A stretch of 35,049 nucleotides of DNA. Origin: Collinsella aerofaciens (GTDB taxonomy: Bacteria > Actinomycetota > Coriobacteriia > Coriobacteriales > Coriobacteriaceae). A model generated the notes under the pieces. That model was not told where the DNA came from. It did no database searches and saw only the letters and a list, made by a program, of their open reading frames with translations. Positions 7,707-15,187 of this stretch are shown here, one piece after another. The DNA lies in NCBI RefSeq assembly GCF_015546965.1, contig NZ_JADMUF010000016.1:1-35049 (forward strand), read 5' to 3'. Both the position numbers and the translations under genes were made by a program. How positions within the stretch are numbered: the stretch's first letter is position 1; each line of letters starts with the position of its first letter.

Positions 7707-8669
7707 ATGGGAAACACGACGGCGAATCAAAGACTTAGAAGTCACATTAAAGCATGCGAACAGCAGATGAGCTGCGTGTACGCACGCACGGCAGCGGAGG
7801 CAAAGCAGATTGAGCGGCGGGCGGAGGCGGGAAGTCTAGAGGCGGTCATGCCGGGGCTGTATGCGCGTCCGGAATACTGGTCCGAGCTCAAGTTTCGGCA
7901 GCGTTATCTGCATCGGGTGCGGGCACTTGCGCAAAGGCATCCCGACTGGACATTTTGCTCGTATACGGCGGCCGTTATCTATGGCCTTTCGGTTTCGCAT
8001 GCCAATTTGACGCACATCCATATCGCCGTGGCACCAGCGCAATCGACGACGTCGGGCTCTCAGATCATTCGTCATCGCTATGCTCGTCAAACACGGGCCA
8101 GCCAGATGAATATTGCCGTGACCGACATCGATCAAACGATTACGGATTGCCTGGTCGATGCATCGTTTGTCGAGGGACTGATTATTGCGGACTCGGCGCT
8201 CCATGAGCAGCTTTTGTCGAAGGAGCATCTCGTTGAGACCGTCGACAAGCTTGGCCTGAATCGTCGCGGCGTTGTGACGGCGCGCAGGGTTGCACAGTGT
8301 GCCGATGGGCTGTCGGAAAGCGGCGGCGAGTCCAAGGCGCGCGCCCTGATGATCGAGCGCGGCTGGCAGACGCCAGAGCTGCAAGTTGAGCTGTTCGACC
8401 CGGTTGAGCCGGGACGGCCGTATCGCGTCGACTACTTGTGGCGCGTGGGCGACCGGCTGATCGTCGGGGAGTTCGACGGATTCGTTAAAAGCGAGAAGGC
8501 GGCGGAGGAGGGCAAGCTCGCAAAGGCGCAATTTGATGAGCGTCAGCGCGAGTCGAGGCTTTCGCTGCTTGATAGCTGCAAGATCGTGCGCTTATGCTGG
8601 GATGATCTAAGGGATCCGACAAAGCTCGATCGCAAGCTCAAGGTCGCCGGCGTGCCGCGTGTGTGTTGA
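7707..8669 (+). CDS. AbiEi-like antitoxin/regulator with PD-(D/E)XK-type C-terminal domain
   Basis: This is a 320-residue protein starting at ATG 7707, five bases or fewer after GGGAGG; the frame is open further upstream but without a comparable ribosome site. The N-terminal half has the pattern of actinobacterial AbiEi-like proteins: a winged-helix region ending in VMPGLYARP, then CSYTAAVIYGLSV. The C-terminal part has ESGGESKARALMIERGW (about 203-220), VDYLW (about 240) and VGEFDG (about 253-258), the D...ExDG arrangement of DUF559/PD-(D/E)XK-like domains. No AbiEii-type toxin gene is adjacent, so it is an orphan. It sits exactly between two 117-bp direct repeats. Its role is unknown; regulator, orphan antitoxin or nuclease are all possible. 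Confidence 0.75.
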   Translation: MGNTTANQRLRSHIKACEQQMSCVYARTAAEAKQIERRAEAGSLEAVMPGLYARPEYWSELKFRQRYLHRVRALAQRHPDWTFCSYTAAVIYGLSVSHANLTHIHIAVAPAQSTTSGSQIIRHRYARQTRASQMNIAVTDIDQTITDCLVDASFVEGLIIADSALHEQLLSKEHLVETVDKLGLNRRGVVTARRVAQCADGLSESGGESKARALMIERGWQTPELQVELFDPVEPGRPYRVDYLWRVGDRLIVGEFDGFVKSEKAAEEGKLAKAQFDERQRESRLSLLDSCKIVRLCWDDLRDPTKLDRKLKVAGVPRVC

Positions 8670-8693
8670 AGCGGTTGCAGGGCATTTATCTGC

Positions 8694-8815
8694 ACGAGCG
8701 TGGAAATCCGGACGGACGAGCGTGGATTTTTGGACGCTTGTTGAATGAGCGTGGATAATCTCCCGTTTTTGGCTCGTAAGGGGGCTTAAAGTGGGAGATT
8801 TTCCACGCTCATTTT
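8694..8815 (+). repeat. Intergenic repeat, copy 2: two 20-bp boxes plus hairpin
   Basis: The boxes are at 8694-8713 and 8716-8735, and the hairpin is GAGCGTGGATAATCTCCC (8747-8764) pairing with 8793-8810 with one mismatch, followed by ATTTT. Spacings match copy 1 base for base, with no insertions or deletions, giving a 117-bp direct repeat flanking the AbiEi-like gene. Bases within the hairpin loop differ more than the boxes and stem. Confidence 0.9.
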
Positions 8816-8836
8816 GCGGGCGCGATACAGCGGCGA

Positions 8837-9433
8837 TTAGGCGCTGATGATGTGGGGTAGCGGCAGGTCGTGGGCGTCGGTGGGAACGTGGTCGACACGC
8901 TGCTCGTCAAAGGCGATGCCGATGATTTGGCATGCGGGCGAGAGCATAGGCAGGTAGCGGTCGTAACAACCGCCGCCGTAGCCCAGGCGCGCGCCGGTTT
9001 GGTCGAAGGCCACGAGCGGCACGATGATCATGTCGAGAGCTTCGGCAGGCACGATAGGGAAGCGGTCGCTGTCGATGTCCGTGGCCGCAAAGGCCCGCGT
9101 GGGGTGGGCGATAAACGGAGCCGCGGACGCATCGTCGGCGGCAACTGCCCGCATACACATGCGCTGGCCACAAGCCACGGCGTCTGTTGCCGAGAGCATG
9201 CACGGATAGGCCACGCGCCAGCCGCGCGCGGCGGCCGCAGCGGCAAACGCGGCAGGGTCTGCCTCGGAACCCATCGCGGCATAGACGGCAACGATGCGCG
9301 GCGCCGCGGCATCCAAGCGGCCCAGCAGCTCAACCAGCCGCGCACAGATATCAGCAGACTTCGCCGCCCGAAAGTCCAAATCAAGAGCATCGCGCCGAGC
9401 AATCACTGCCCGCCGCACTTCAGCCTTGTCCAT
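8837..9433 (-). CDS. 5-formyltetrahydrofolate cyclo-ligase
   Basis: This enzyme (5,10-methenyl-THF synthetase) uses ATP to convert 5-formyl-THF to methenyl-THF in one-carbon metabolism. The protein is 198 residues from the ATG at 9433, which follows AGGAGG five bases upstream; an upstream in-frame start at 9514 would run through an inverted repeat and is not preferred. The basic N-terminus DKAEVRRAVIARRDAL is typical, and the family signature LGYGGGCYDRYL lies at about residues 149-160. It is a single-gene unit between the HicAB pair and repeat copy 2. Confidence 0.92.
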   Translation of the reverse strand: MDKAEVRRAVIARRDALDLDFRAAKSADICARLVELLGRLDAAAPRIVAVYAAMGSEADPAAFAAAAAARGWRVAYPCMLSATDAVACGQRMCMRAVAADDASAAPFIAHPTRAFAATDIDSDRFPIVPAEALDMIIVPLVAFDQTGARLGYGGGCYDRYLPMLSPACQIIGIAFDEQRVDHVPTDAHDLPLPHIISA

Positions 9434-9449
9434 CCTAACCTCCTCGAGC

Positions 9450-9487
9450 AAACCTGCCAAAAGGGACAGGTTTATTTTGGCAGGTTT
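9450..9487 (-). promoter_or_regulatory. Perfect 13-bp inverted repeat in front of the cyclo-ligase gene
   Basis: AAACCTGCCAAAA (9450-9462) and TTTTGGCAGGTTT (9475-9487) are perfectly complementary, separated by 12 bases that carry a degenerate third copy (GGGACAGGTTTA). It ends 16 bp upstream of the cyclo-ligase start codon, so it could be an operator or a leader hairpin next to the ribosome site. No known riboswitch is recognised. Confidence 0.55.
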
Positions 9488-9500
9488 TATCTGGGCAAAC

Positions 9501-9541
9501 GTCGAAGCCGCCACAAAGGCGCCCTTTGTGGCGGCTTCGAC
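9501..9541 (-). terminator. Hairpin downstream of hicB, probable terminator
   Basis: A perfect 18-bp stem (GTCGAAGCCGCCACAAAG at 9501-9518 with 9524-9541) with a very short loop lies 12 bp after the hicB stop. The T-run on the minus strand is weak (GTTT), so termination is likely but not certain. Confidence 0.65.
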
Positions 9542-9553
9542 TCGACGTTGGCT

Positions 9554-9883
9554 TCACAGCGCCGCAGCGATCGCTTCAGTCACAAACTTATTGAGCGATT
9601 CACCCTTCTTTGCCGCCGCCAGTGCTGCCTGCTTGTGAAGCTCGGAGCCTGTTCTCACATTGAATGAGCCCTTAAAAGCCCGCTCTGGTTCCTTGCCCTT
9701 TTCGGCACAAAACTCAAGGTAATCGTCGACGGCGTCGTGGAAGCATTGCTCCACTTCTTCAGCCGTGGAGCCTTCAAATACGATTGCGTCCCTAATGCCG
9801 GCGACCATACCTGTTAGCACATGCTGTTCGGCATCGAACTCGACCGGGGCGAAATAACCCTTGTATGCCAAAACGTTACTCAT
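9554..9883 (-). CDS. hicB: HicB-family antitoxin
   Basis: This is the antitoxin and autorepressor of a type II toxin-antitoxin pair. I choose the ATG at 9883 (109 residues), which has GGAGG five bases upstream. An earlier in-frame ATG at 9898 has no such site. The N-terminal half (YKGYFAPVEFDAEQHVLTGMVAGIRDAIVFEGSTAEEVEQCFHDAVDDYL, written here only as its start and end positions 7-57) is the HicB RNase H-like fold. The C-terminus from about 75 (FNVRTGSELH then LNKFVTEAI) is a ribbon-helix-helix DNA-binding segment. It overlaps the end of hicA by 8 bases, giving translational coupling. Confidence 0.88.
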   Translation of the reverse strand: MSNVLAYKGYFAPVEFDAEQHVLTGMVAGIRDAIVFEGSTAEEVEQCFHDAVDDYLEFCAEKGKEPERAFKGSFNVRTGSELHKQAALAAAKKGESLNKFVTEAIAAAL

Positions 9884-10139
9884 GACTACCTCCGACATCT
9901 TGCAGAAAGCGAACGATGTTTCGAATGGTTCCCGCTGTCAATTCGTCAGATGGATGAGGTGCGTGCATTACGAACATCCTGCCATCTGATGGCCTGTAGA
10001 AGCGAACGCGCGATCCGGATGTCTTGCCTTTGCTGTCCATTTCAAAGCCATATGAAGCCATAACTTTAAGAAAGTCAGCGAATCTATACGTTGAAGGACA
10101 GTTAAGCAGCTGGGCGATGAGTTTATCGATCCGAGTCAT
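9876..10139 (-). CDS. hicA: HicA-family toxin (variant active-site region)
   Basis: This 87-residue protein has the dsRBD-like HicA mRNA-interferase fold: an N-terminal helix, the FLKVMASYGFE segment, DGR at 52-54, HPSDELTAGTIRNIVR at 62-77. The HicA family usually has Gly-Ser-His in the first strand, where the His is catalytic. Here the same place reads SGSRVRF, with Arg44 in the His position. Other histidines (59, 62) lie further on. It may be a natural variant class or an inactive toxin. The gene is first in the hicAB operon, with GAGG four bases before the ATG at 10139. Confidence 0.82.
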   Translation of the reverse strand: MTRIDKLIAQLLNCPSTYRFADFLKVMASYGFEMDSKGKTSGSRVRFYRPSDGRMFVMHAPHPSDELTAGTIRNIVRFLQDVGGSHE

Positions 10140-10153
10140 CCTGCCTCACATTC

Positions 10154-10191
10154 TGCAACTATATTCTAGTTGCAATTTCAGTTCGTTGCAA
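10154..10191 (-). promoter_or_regulatory. hicAB promoter and overlapping palindromic operator
   Basis: On the minus strand TTGCAA (10191-10186), a 17-bp spacer, then TAGAAT (10168-10163) form a good sigma70-type promoter about 25 bp upstream of hicA. The -10 lies inside a perfect inverted repeat TGCAACTA-N5-TAGTTGCA (10154-10174), which is the expected place for autorepression by the HicB ribbon-helix-helix domain. A further GTTGCAA half-site overlaps the -35. Confidence 0.7.
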
Positions 10192-10205
10192 GCACCTCTA
10201 CTATA

Positions 10206-10234
10206 GAACATGTGTGCGTATAGAACAAGTGTTC
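10206..10234. promoter_or_regulatory. SOS-box-like palindrome upstream of hicAB
   Basis: GAACAAGTGTTC (10223-10234) fits the Gram-positive LexA/DinR pattern GAAC-N4-GTTC, and a degenerate copy (GAACATGTGTGC) lies at 10206-10217, both preceded by ATA. It is about 55 bp upstream of the hicA -10. A chance match or a site for another regulator is possible. Confidence 0.35.
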
Positions 10235-10236
10235 GA

Positions 10237-10279
10237 ACTACCACGAAGGGCGCCTTTGAACTGCGACCTTCGTGGTAGT
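10237..10279 (-). terminator. Hairpin downstream of the M16 protease gene
   Basis: ACTACCACGAAGG and its complement CCTTCGTGGTAGT form a 13-bp perfect stem with a 17-nt loop, 16 bp after the protease stop. The best T-run (TTTT) is on the plus-strand side, so it may work in both directions or mainly as a 3' stabilising hairpin. Confidence 0.6.
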
Positions 10280-10294
10280 TTTGCTTGCCGTGCC

Positions 10295-13200
10295 TTAGCC
10301 CAGCAGGTCGACTACGTTGAAGCCGGCGTTGCTCTTGGCGATGACGTCGCGGCCGCCAAAGACGCAGGTGGGCGATTCGGCTGCGATGCGCGTCACATCG
10401 GCGCCGAGCGAGCGCAGCTCACCGGGTGTGGCGGCGAGCATTTGGGCGCGACGCTCCTCGCGTGCGTGCGGATCGAGCCCGGCCAGGTAGGTCGTGTTGC
10501 GGCGCTTGGTGAGCGCGTACGGCTTCACCGGCGCGTCCATGCCGCTCACGCAGCTCACGATAAAGCCCTCAAAGGCGGCCTCGTCGGGCTCAAAACTGCC
10601 AAGCCATGCACCCGCGCGCTCCACGCGCTCAATCGAAGGATCGATCGCCGGGTCGCGGTAGGTGTAGAACGCCGTCTGGCGCTCGCCGGCTGCGCGGAAT
10701 CCGCAGCCGTACGCACCGCCCTTCACGCGAATCTCGTTCCACAGGTAGTCGTAGGAGAGCGCGTTGGCAGCCACGGCCCAAGCGCCTGTCACGTCAATGC
10801 CCAGGCGACGCGGATCGCACGCACGCGCGGCAAAGCAGATGTCGCTGGGGATCACGAAAGCCTCGTGGCGGTCGCACGGCGTCGGCACCACGAGCGCGTC
10901 GCGGCCGGCATCGGCGCCGTCGCCAGCGTCCAGCCCCAGGTCGCCCGCGGCATCCCAGTACGCGTCAAAGTCCTCGTCGCTGCCGGTAAAGCTCGCCATG
11001 CAGCCATCGGCCACAAAGATGCGCTCGGCCAGCTCGGCAAGCTTGGCGCGTAAATCCTCCACGCGTTCGTCAAAGTGGTCGAGCAGATCGCGCAGGAACA
11101 GGTAGAAGTCCACGCCCGAAAGCTGCTCGCGCACCACGGCCGAAGGCGAGCTGTAGCTCATCGCGCGACCGAGCGCCGCCGAGTGGCCGTTGTTGATAAA
11201 GCCCTGCTCAAGCCCAATGCGAATTTGCGTGAGCACGTCGCGCATGCGGTCGGCGTCGGCGTCTGCCAAAAGCGTGCTCGACCATACCTCGCGCGGTAGA
11301 CTCGCCAGCGCGTCGATCTTCTCGGACAGGGCGCCGGCGCTCACCAGCAGGTAGGGGCGCACGCCGTCCACTTCGGGCTGGGTCATGACCTCGGTCGTAA
11401 AGCTCAAAAAGCCCAGCTTGCCAGCGAGCAAGTTGTCGAGTTCCTCGGCCGAGTGCTCGCGCGTGGGTAGCTGCTTAAGCAGGCGGCAGAGCAGTGTCAC
11501 ATAGGGCAGGTCCTCAAACGTGACGCAGCTCAGGTCGAAATACTGCATGGCGTAGGCCAGGCGGTTGGTGGGGATGCCGTGGCGCAGGCAGGGGATGGGC
11601 GCGGTCGTGTCCACGACCAGCGGCGGCTCGGGGCGCGCCTCGCCAATGTCGGACACGCGCAGGCGCGGCAGCGTGGCCTTGGCCTCGGGCGTGTCTTCCG
11701 CCTCCTGCGCGGCACGCAGCGCGGCCGTGCGCTCGACCACGTCGGCCAGCTCGGCATCGGTCATGGCATCGCGCTTGGCTGCTAGCTCGGCGGCCTCGGC
11801 ACCCTCCGAACCCTCGGCGGCGTCCACCGGCACCAGCTCGACCAGCGCCATGTGATCGTTTTCCAGCACCAGCTCGCGCAGCAGGTCCTCAAAATAGCTG
11901 CCGTCCAGCTCGCTACGCAGCTCCTCGTACACCGGGCCATACTTGAGCGCCAGCGTCGCAGCGTCGTCATCGTAGAGCCAGGTGCTCAGCGCATCGCACG
12001 CAATGGCCACGCCGTCGGCGATGCCATAGTCGCGCTGGCGCAGGTCGTACTCGTTGCTGCTGATGATGGCCTCCAGGCGCTCGCGCGGAACGCCGTGCTC
12101 GCACAGGTCGCGGCAAGCGTCCTGGAATACGCGACGCAGCTCGCGCGCCACGCCGGGCTGCGCATTTTGCAGCATGATGAGCTCGTAGGGCTGCAGGCAC
12201 TCGGCCGCGGTGTAGCTCACCACGTTGCCGCCCAGGCCGGCGGCCAGAATGGCCTTCTTAACTGGTGCTTCGTTGGAGCCCAGCAGCGCCTCGAACAGGA
12301 TATCTGCTGCGATCGTGCGCTTGCGGTCGAGTGCACTGCCCAGCACAAGACCCAGGCCCACCAGGGCGTTCTCGGGCGTGGTGGCCATCTCGACGCGCTT
12401 ATACTCGCAGGTCACAGGCGCCTGCACGTCCAGCGGATTGGGTGCCAGCGCGGACGGGTCCTCGCCGGCGGCAACAGCGGCGTCCATGCGGCGGCTCGCG
12501 GCACTCGACTGCGACAGATAACGCTCGTCCAAAAAGGCTAACGCGCGGTCCACGTCCAGGTCGCCGTAGAGCGTGATGTAGGAGTTGGAAGGATTGTAGT
12601 GGCGTGCGTGCGTATCCAGGAACTGCTCGTAGGTGAGCGCGGGGATCGCACGCGGGTCGCCGCCGCTCTCGTGCGCATAGGCGGTGTCGGGATAGAGCGC
12701 GGCGTTGACAGCATCGTCCAGCACGCTCATGGGATCGGACAGCGCGCCCTTCATCTCGTTGAACACCACGCCGTTATAGCGCAGGGTGCTCTCGCGCAGG
12801 CTCGCGGAGCCGCCCTCGCCATCGCCCTCGGCGTCCTCCGGCAGGTCCAGCTCGTAGTGCCAGCCCTCCTGCTCAAAAATGGTGGGCTTGGTATAGATGG
12901 CCGGGTTGAACACCGCGTCCAGATACACGTCCATCAGGTTGTACAGATCCTGCTCGTTGGTGGTGGCAACGGGGTAGATGGTCTTGTCGGGGTAGGTCAT
13001 GGCGTTGAGGAACGTCTGCATGGAGCTCTTGATCAGGTCGACAAACGGCTCCTTGACGGGAAACTTGGCCGATCCGCACAGCACCGAGTGCTCAAGAATA
13101 TGGAACACGCCGGTGGAATCGGCCGGCGGCGTCTTAAAGCCAATGGCAAAGGCCTTGTTTTCGTCGTCGCATGCCAGGTACAGCAGGCGAGCGCCCGAGG

Positions 13201-13339
13201 CGGTGTGGCGTAGCACGTAGGCGTCCGAGTCGAGCTCGGGCACGGTCTCGCGGCGCTCGACGGCAAAGCCGTGGCAGGTGGTGTCGGGCACCAGCAGCGC
13301 GGCGGCAGCGGCGCGCGGGTCGGTTGAGGTGGTGGGCAT
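10295..13339 (-). CDS. M16C family insulinase-like metalloprotease (presequence protease type)
   Basis: This large zinc peptidase has 1014 residues, typical for the PreP/falcilysin-like M16C subfamily. The inverted zinc motif HILEH is at residues 80-84 (His80, Glu83, His84), with the third ligand expected in VVFNEMKG (Glu195). A linker and M16C-associated domain follow, then the second catalytically inactive half near the C-terminus with the Arg/Tyr region (GGAYGCGFRA). No signal peptide is visible, so it is probably cytoplasmic and degrades peptides. The ATG at 13339 has AAAGGAG seven bases upstream. The frame continues to 13597 but that extension runs through the 13475-13651 repeat and is not coding. 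Residues about 168-182 are an acidic/Gly insertion. Confidence 0.93.
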   Translation of the reverse strand: MPTTSTDPRAAAAALLVPDTTCHGFAVERRETVPELDSDAYVLRHTASGARLLYLACDDENKAFAIGFKTPPADSTGVFHILEHSVLCGSAKFPVKEPFVDLIKSSMQTFLNAMTYPDKTIYPVATTNEQDLYNLMDVYLDAVFNPAIYTKPTIFEQEGWHYELDLPEDAEGDGEGGSASLRESTLRYNGVVFNEMKGALSDPMSVLDDAVNAALYPDTAYAHESGGDPRAIPALTYEQFLDTHARHYNPSNSYITLYGDLDVDRALAFLDERYLSQSSAASRRMDAAVAAGEDPSALAPNPLDVQAPVTCEYKRVEMATTPENALVGLGLVLGSALDRKRTIAADILFEALLGSNEAPVKKAILAAGLGGNVVSYTAAECLQPYELIMLQNAQPGVARELRRVFQDACRDLCEHGVPRERLEAIISSNEYDLRQRDYGIADGVAIACDALSTWLYDDDAATLALKYGPVYEELRSELDGSYFEDLLRELVLENDHMALVELVPVDAAEGSEGAEAAELAAKRDAMTDAELADVVERTAALRAAQEAEDTPEAKATLPRLRVSDIGEARPEPPLVVDTTAPIPCLRHGIPTNRLAYAMQYFDLSCVTFEDLPYVTLLCRLLKQLPTREHSAEELDNLLAGKLGFLSFTTEVMTQPEVDGVRPYLLVSAGALSEKIDALASLPREVWSSTLLADADADRMRDVLTQIRIGLEQGFINNGHSAALGRAMSYSSPSAVVREQLSGVDFYLFLRDLLDHFDERVEDLRAKLAELAERIFVADGCMASFTGSDEDFDAYWDAAGDLGLDAGDGADAGRDALVVPTPCDRHEAFVIPSDICFAARACDPRRLGIDVTGAWAVAANALSYDYLWNEIRVKGGAYGCGFRAAGERQTAFYTYRDPAIDPSIERVERAGAWLGSFEPDEAAFEGFIVSCVSGMDAPVKPYALTKRRNTTYLAGLDPHAREERRAQMLAATPGELRSLGADVTRIAAESPTCVFGGRDVIAKSNAGFNVVDLLG

Positions 13340-13474
13340 ATGCAGTCTCCTTTGACGCCCCAGCGGGGGCGAATCGAGTCGAATCCTCGAGAGTATACCC
13401 ATATGGGGCCGCGGCTCTGCGGTGAACCGAAGACGATGCCAGCGGATTGGGTAAAGGCCCCGCGTGACCGCCGC

Positions 13475-13651
13475 GCGAGCGTGGAAATTTGGACACTCGC
13501 CAAACGAGAGTGGATATTCGGACGGACGAGCGAGGATTTCCGGATACCTATCGAACGAGAGTGGATATTTGGACGGAATTTGCCGCAAAAGCCCCAAAAA
13601 CCGTCCAAATATCCACTCTCGATATCCGACCGTCCGAAAATCCTCGCTCGT
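13475..13651. repeat. Intergenic repeat, variant copy 3: four boxes with long inverted repeat
   Basis: Four 20-bp boxes lie in one direction at 13475, 13504, 13526 and 13555 (spacings 29, 22, 29). Two inverted boxes follow: 13601-13621 is a perfect complement of 13555-13575 (over 20 bp) and 13631-13651 complements 13526-13546 almost perfectly. Together they can form an approximately 125-nt hairpin with an unpaired middle bulge and a 25-nt loop containing A-rich runs. The boxes match those at 7294 and 8694 in consensus. Confidence 0.88.
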
Positions 13652-13917
13652 CCATCACTCGCGTATCTCTCGTCTCTCATTCGTCTCTAATATGAGAGAT
13701 AACTGAGCAGCAAAGAGACAGGCAATCATGGTATTGTCTCAATACCGATTGTTCTACCAGCAAAAATATGTATAAATGAAGCAAATGGTAGACATTCCAT
13801 CTCTATCTATCTCTTATCTCTAAGCCGAGAGATAGAGAGATAAATGAGAGATAATTACGAGAGATAACTGAGAGACGAGGGAAATCTATCCGCGGCATTC
13901 TCCGCAGGACCGAGCGA
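13652..13917. other. AT-rich region with repeated GAGAGATAA motifs
   Basis: No gene is supported. The stretch is strikingly less GC-rich than its surroundings. It contains repeated GAGAGATAACTGAG-like units (13691, 13859) and variants such as GAGAGATAAATGAG, and a loose inverted repeat around 13810-13850 (TTATCTCT...AGAGATAG). It directly precedes a gene that has lost its N-terminal domain, so it may mark a recombination or insertion junction. Confidence 0.6.
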
Positions 13918-15087
13918 GTGGAGCTTCAGGGCGTCATCGTTCTGGTCATCACGATTGAGGAGCTCGACCCGTCGAGCAAGCCCTGCTATGTAATAGAACG
14001 CGGCGCCCAGGGCGGCAGCTACAAGCGCATCGATGACAAAGATGTCCCGCTTTCGTCGACCGAGGTGCTCGCATTGGCGTCATACGGTCGAGCGACTCCG
14101 AGCGATCGCGACGCGGTGGCGGGCGCGGGCGCGGACGATCTCGACGAGACGCTGGTCGACCGCACGATAGAGCGTGCTTTCTCGCTGACGCCCCGAGCTA
14201 TGCGCGGTGCGATGGACAAGAAAACAAAGCTGGAGCGCCTGAATTTCCTCGACTCCCGGGGTAATGTGACTAAGGCCGGGCTCCTGGCTGCGGGCATCTA
14301 TCCTCAGCAGTTTTATCCCAAGCTCTTCATTGACGTGGCTGTCCATGCGGGAACTCAGAAGGGCATGGCGGGGTCGTTGAGGTTCATGGACCGCACAATC
14401 TGTGAGGGAACGTTGGGCGAGATGATCTCGGATGCCGTCGCAGCCGTCGCCAAGAATTTGCGGCGAATCTCGACCGTCCAAGGCGTCTCGCGTGTCGACT
14501 CGCTGGAGATTCCCGAGGAGGTTCTGCGCGAGGCAATCGCCAACGCCGTAATCCATCGAGAATACGGGGATCGGTTCTGTGGACAATCGATTGCCGTCGA
14601 CGTCTTTGACGATCGTGTCGAGGTGACGAACCCTGGCGGCCTTTACGGGGGGAAGACTCGCGAGAACTTGTTTGACGGCAGCTCCCGATGCCGTAACGCG
14701 ACGCTTGTGAAGCTCATGTCGATTGTCCCGCTGCCGGATGGCGCAGGTTCGCCGGCTGAGGGCAATGGCTCGGGCATCCCGATGATGATCGATGCCATGC
14801 GCGCGCATGGTCTGGCCGAGCCCCTGTTCTGCCCGGGATTCGATCGGTTCAAGGTCGTACTTTTCCGTTCAAAGATCGAGCCGGTCGATCATGGCGGGGG
14901 CTTAATTGTGACGGCACTCAAACATTACGGCGAGCTGGGGACGCGCGAGCTGGCAGAGCACACAGGGCTCACAATTTCCCAGGTTAGGTCGCGCGTCAAC
15001 GCGCTCATTGCTCAAGGCGAGCTTGAGCCCACGGCGCCGGCGACGAGCCGCAACCGCAAGTATCGACTGTCGGAGCGCGTGGGATAG
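13918..15087 (+). pseudogene. N-terminally truncated AlbA_2/ATPase-fold transcriptional regulator (RecG-like annotation family)
   Basis: The 389-residue product from GTG 13918 matches the central and C-terminal parts of Schlafen-AlbA_2 regulators often labelled ATP-dependent DNA helicase RecG-related. The KPCYVIERGAQGGSYKRI segment near the start is what normally follows the AlbA_2 domain. Residues about 196-320 are a HATPase_c_4-like domain (LREAIANAVIHREY, VEVTNPGG, GNGSGIPMM), and about 327-380 is a winged helix (LGTRELAEHTGLTISQVRSRVN). The roughly 100-residue AlbA_2 domain is missing. In frame, coding potential continues only to a stop at 13852-13854, and that stretch is repeat sequence. 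The start site is poor. It is probably a remnant but could still make a shortened protein. Confidence 0.65.
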
Positions 15088-15187
15088 ATGCGTTAGTGGA
15101 CGAGGCGACCCAATAATCGACCCTCGATTGGCGTCCATTAAGGTAAAGCGGTTGTTGCCCAGTCGACGGTGATGCTAAAGACTCGGC

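Noticed and set aside
7427-7738. Small plus-strand frame in the gap before the AbiEi-like gene
   Set aside because: No ribosome site, no family resemblance, and it covers the operator-like repeats and overlaps the real start in another frame.
10295-13597. Longer start of the M16 protease at 13597
   Set aside because: The extra 86 codons run through the inverted repeat, while the ATG at 13339 has a good ribosome site and begins the family-like sequence.
7294-13651. Box repeats as a CRISPR array
   Set aside because: Units are spaced 22 and 29-30 bp start to start, leaving only about 2-10 bp between 20-bp boxes, with no spacers of uniform length and no cas genes. They are intergenic boxes, not CRISPR.
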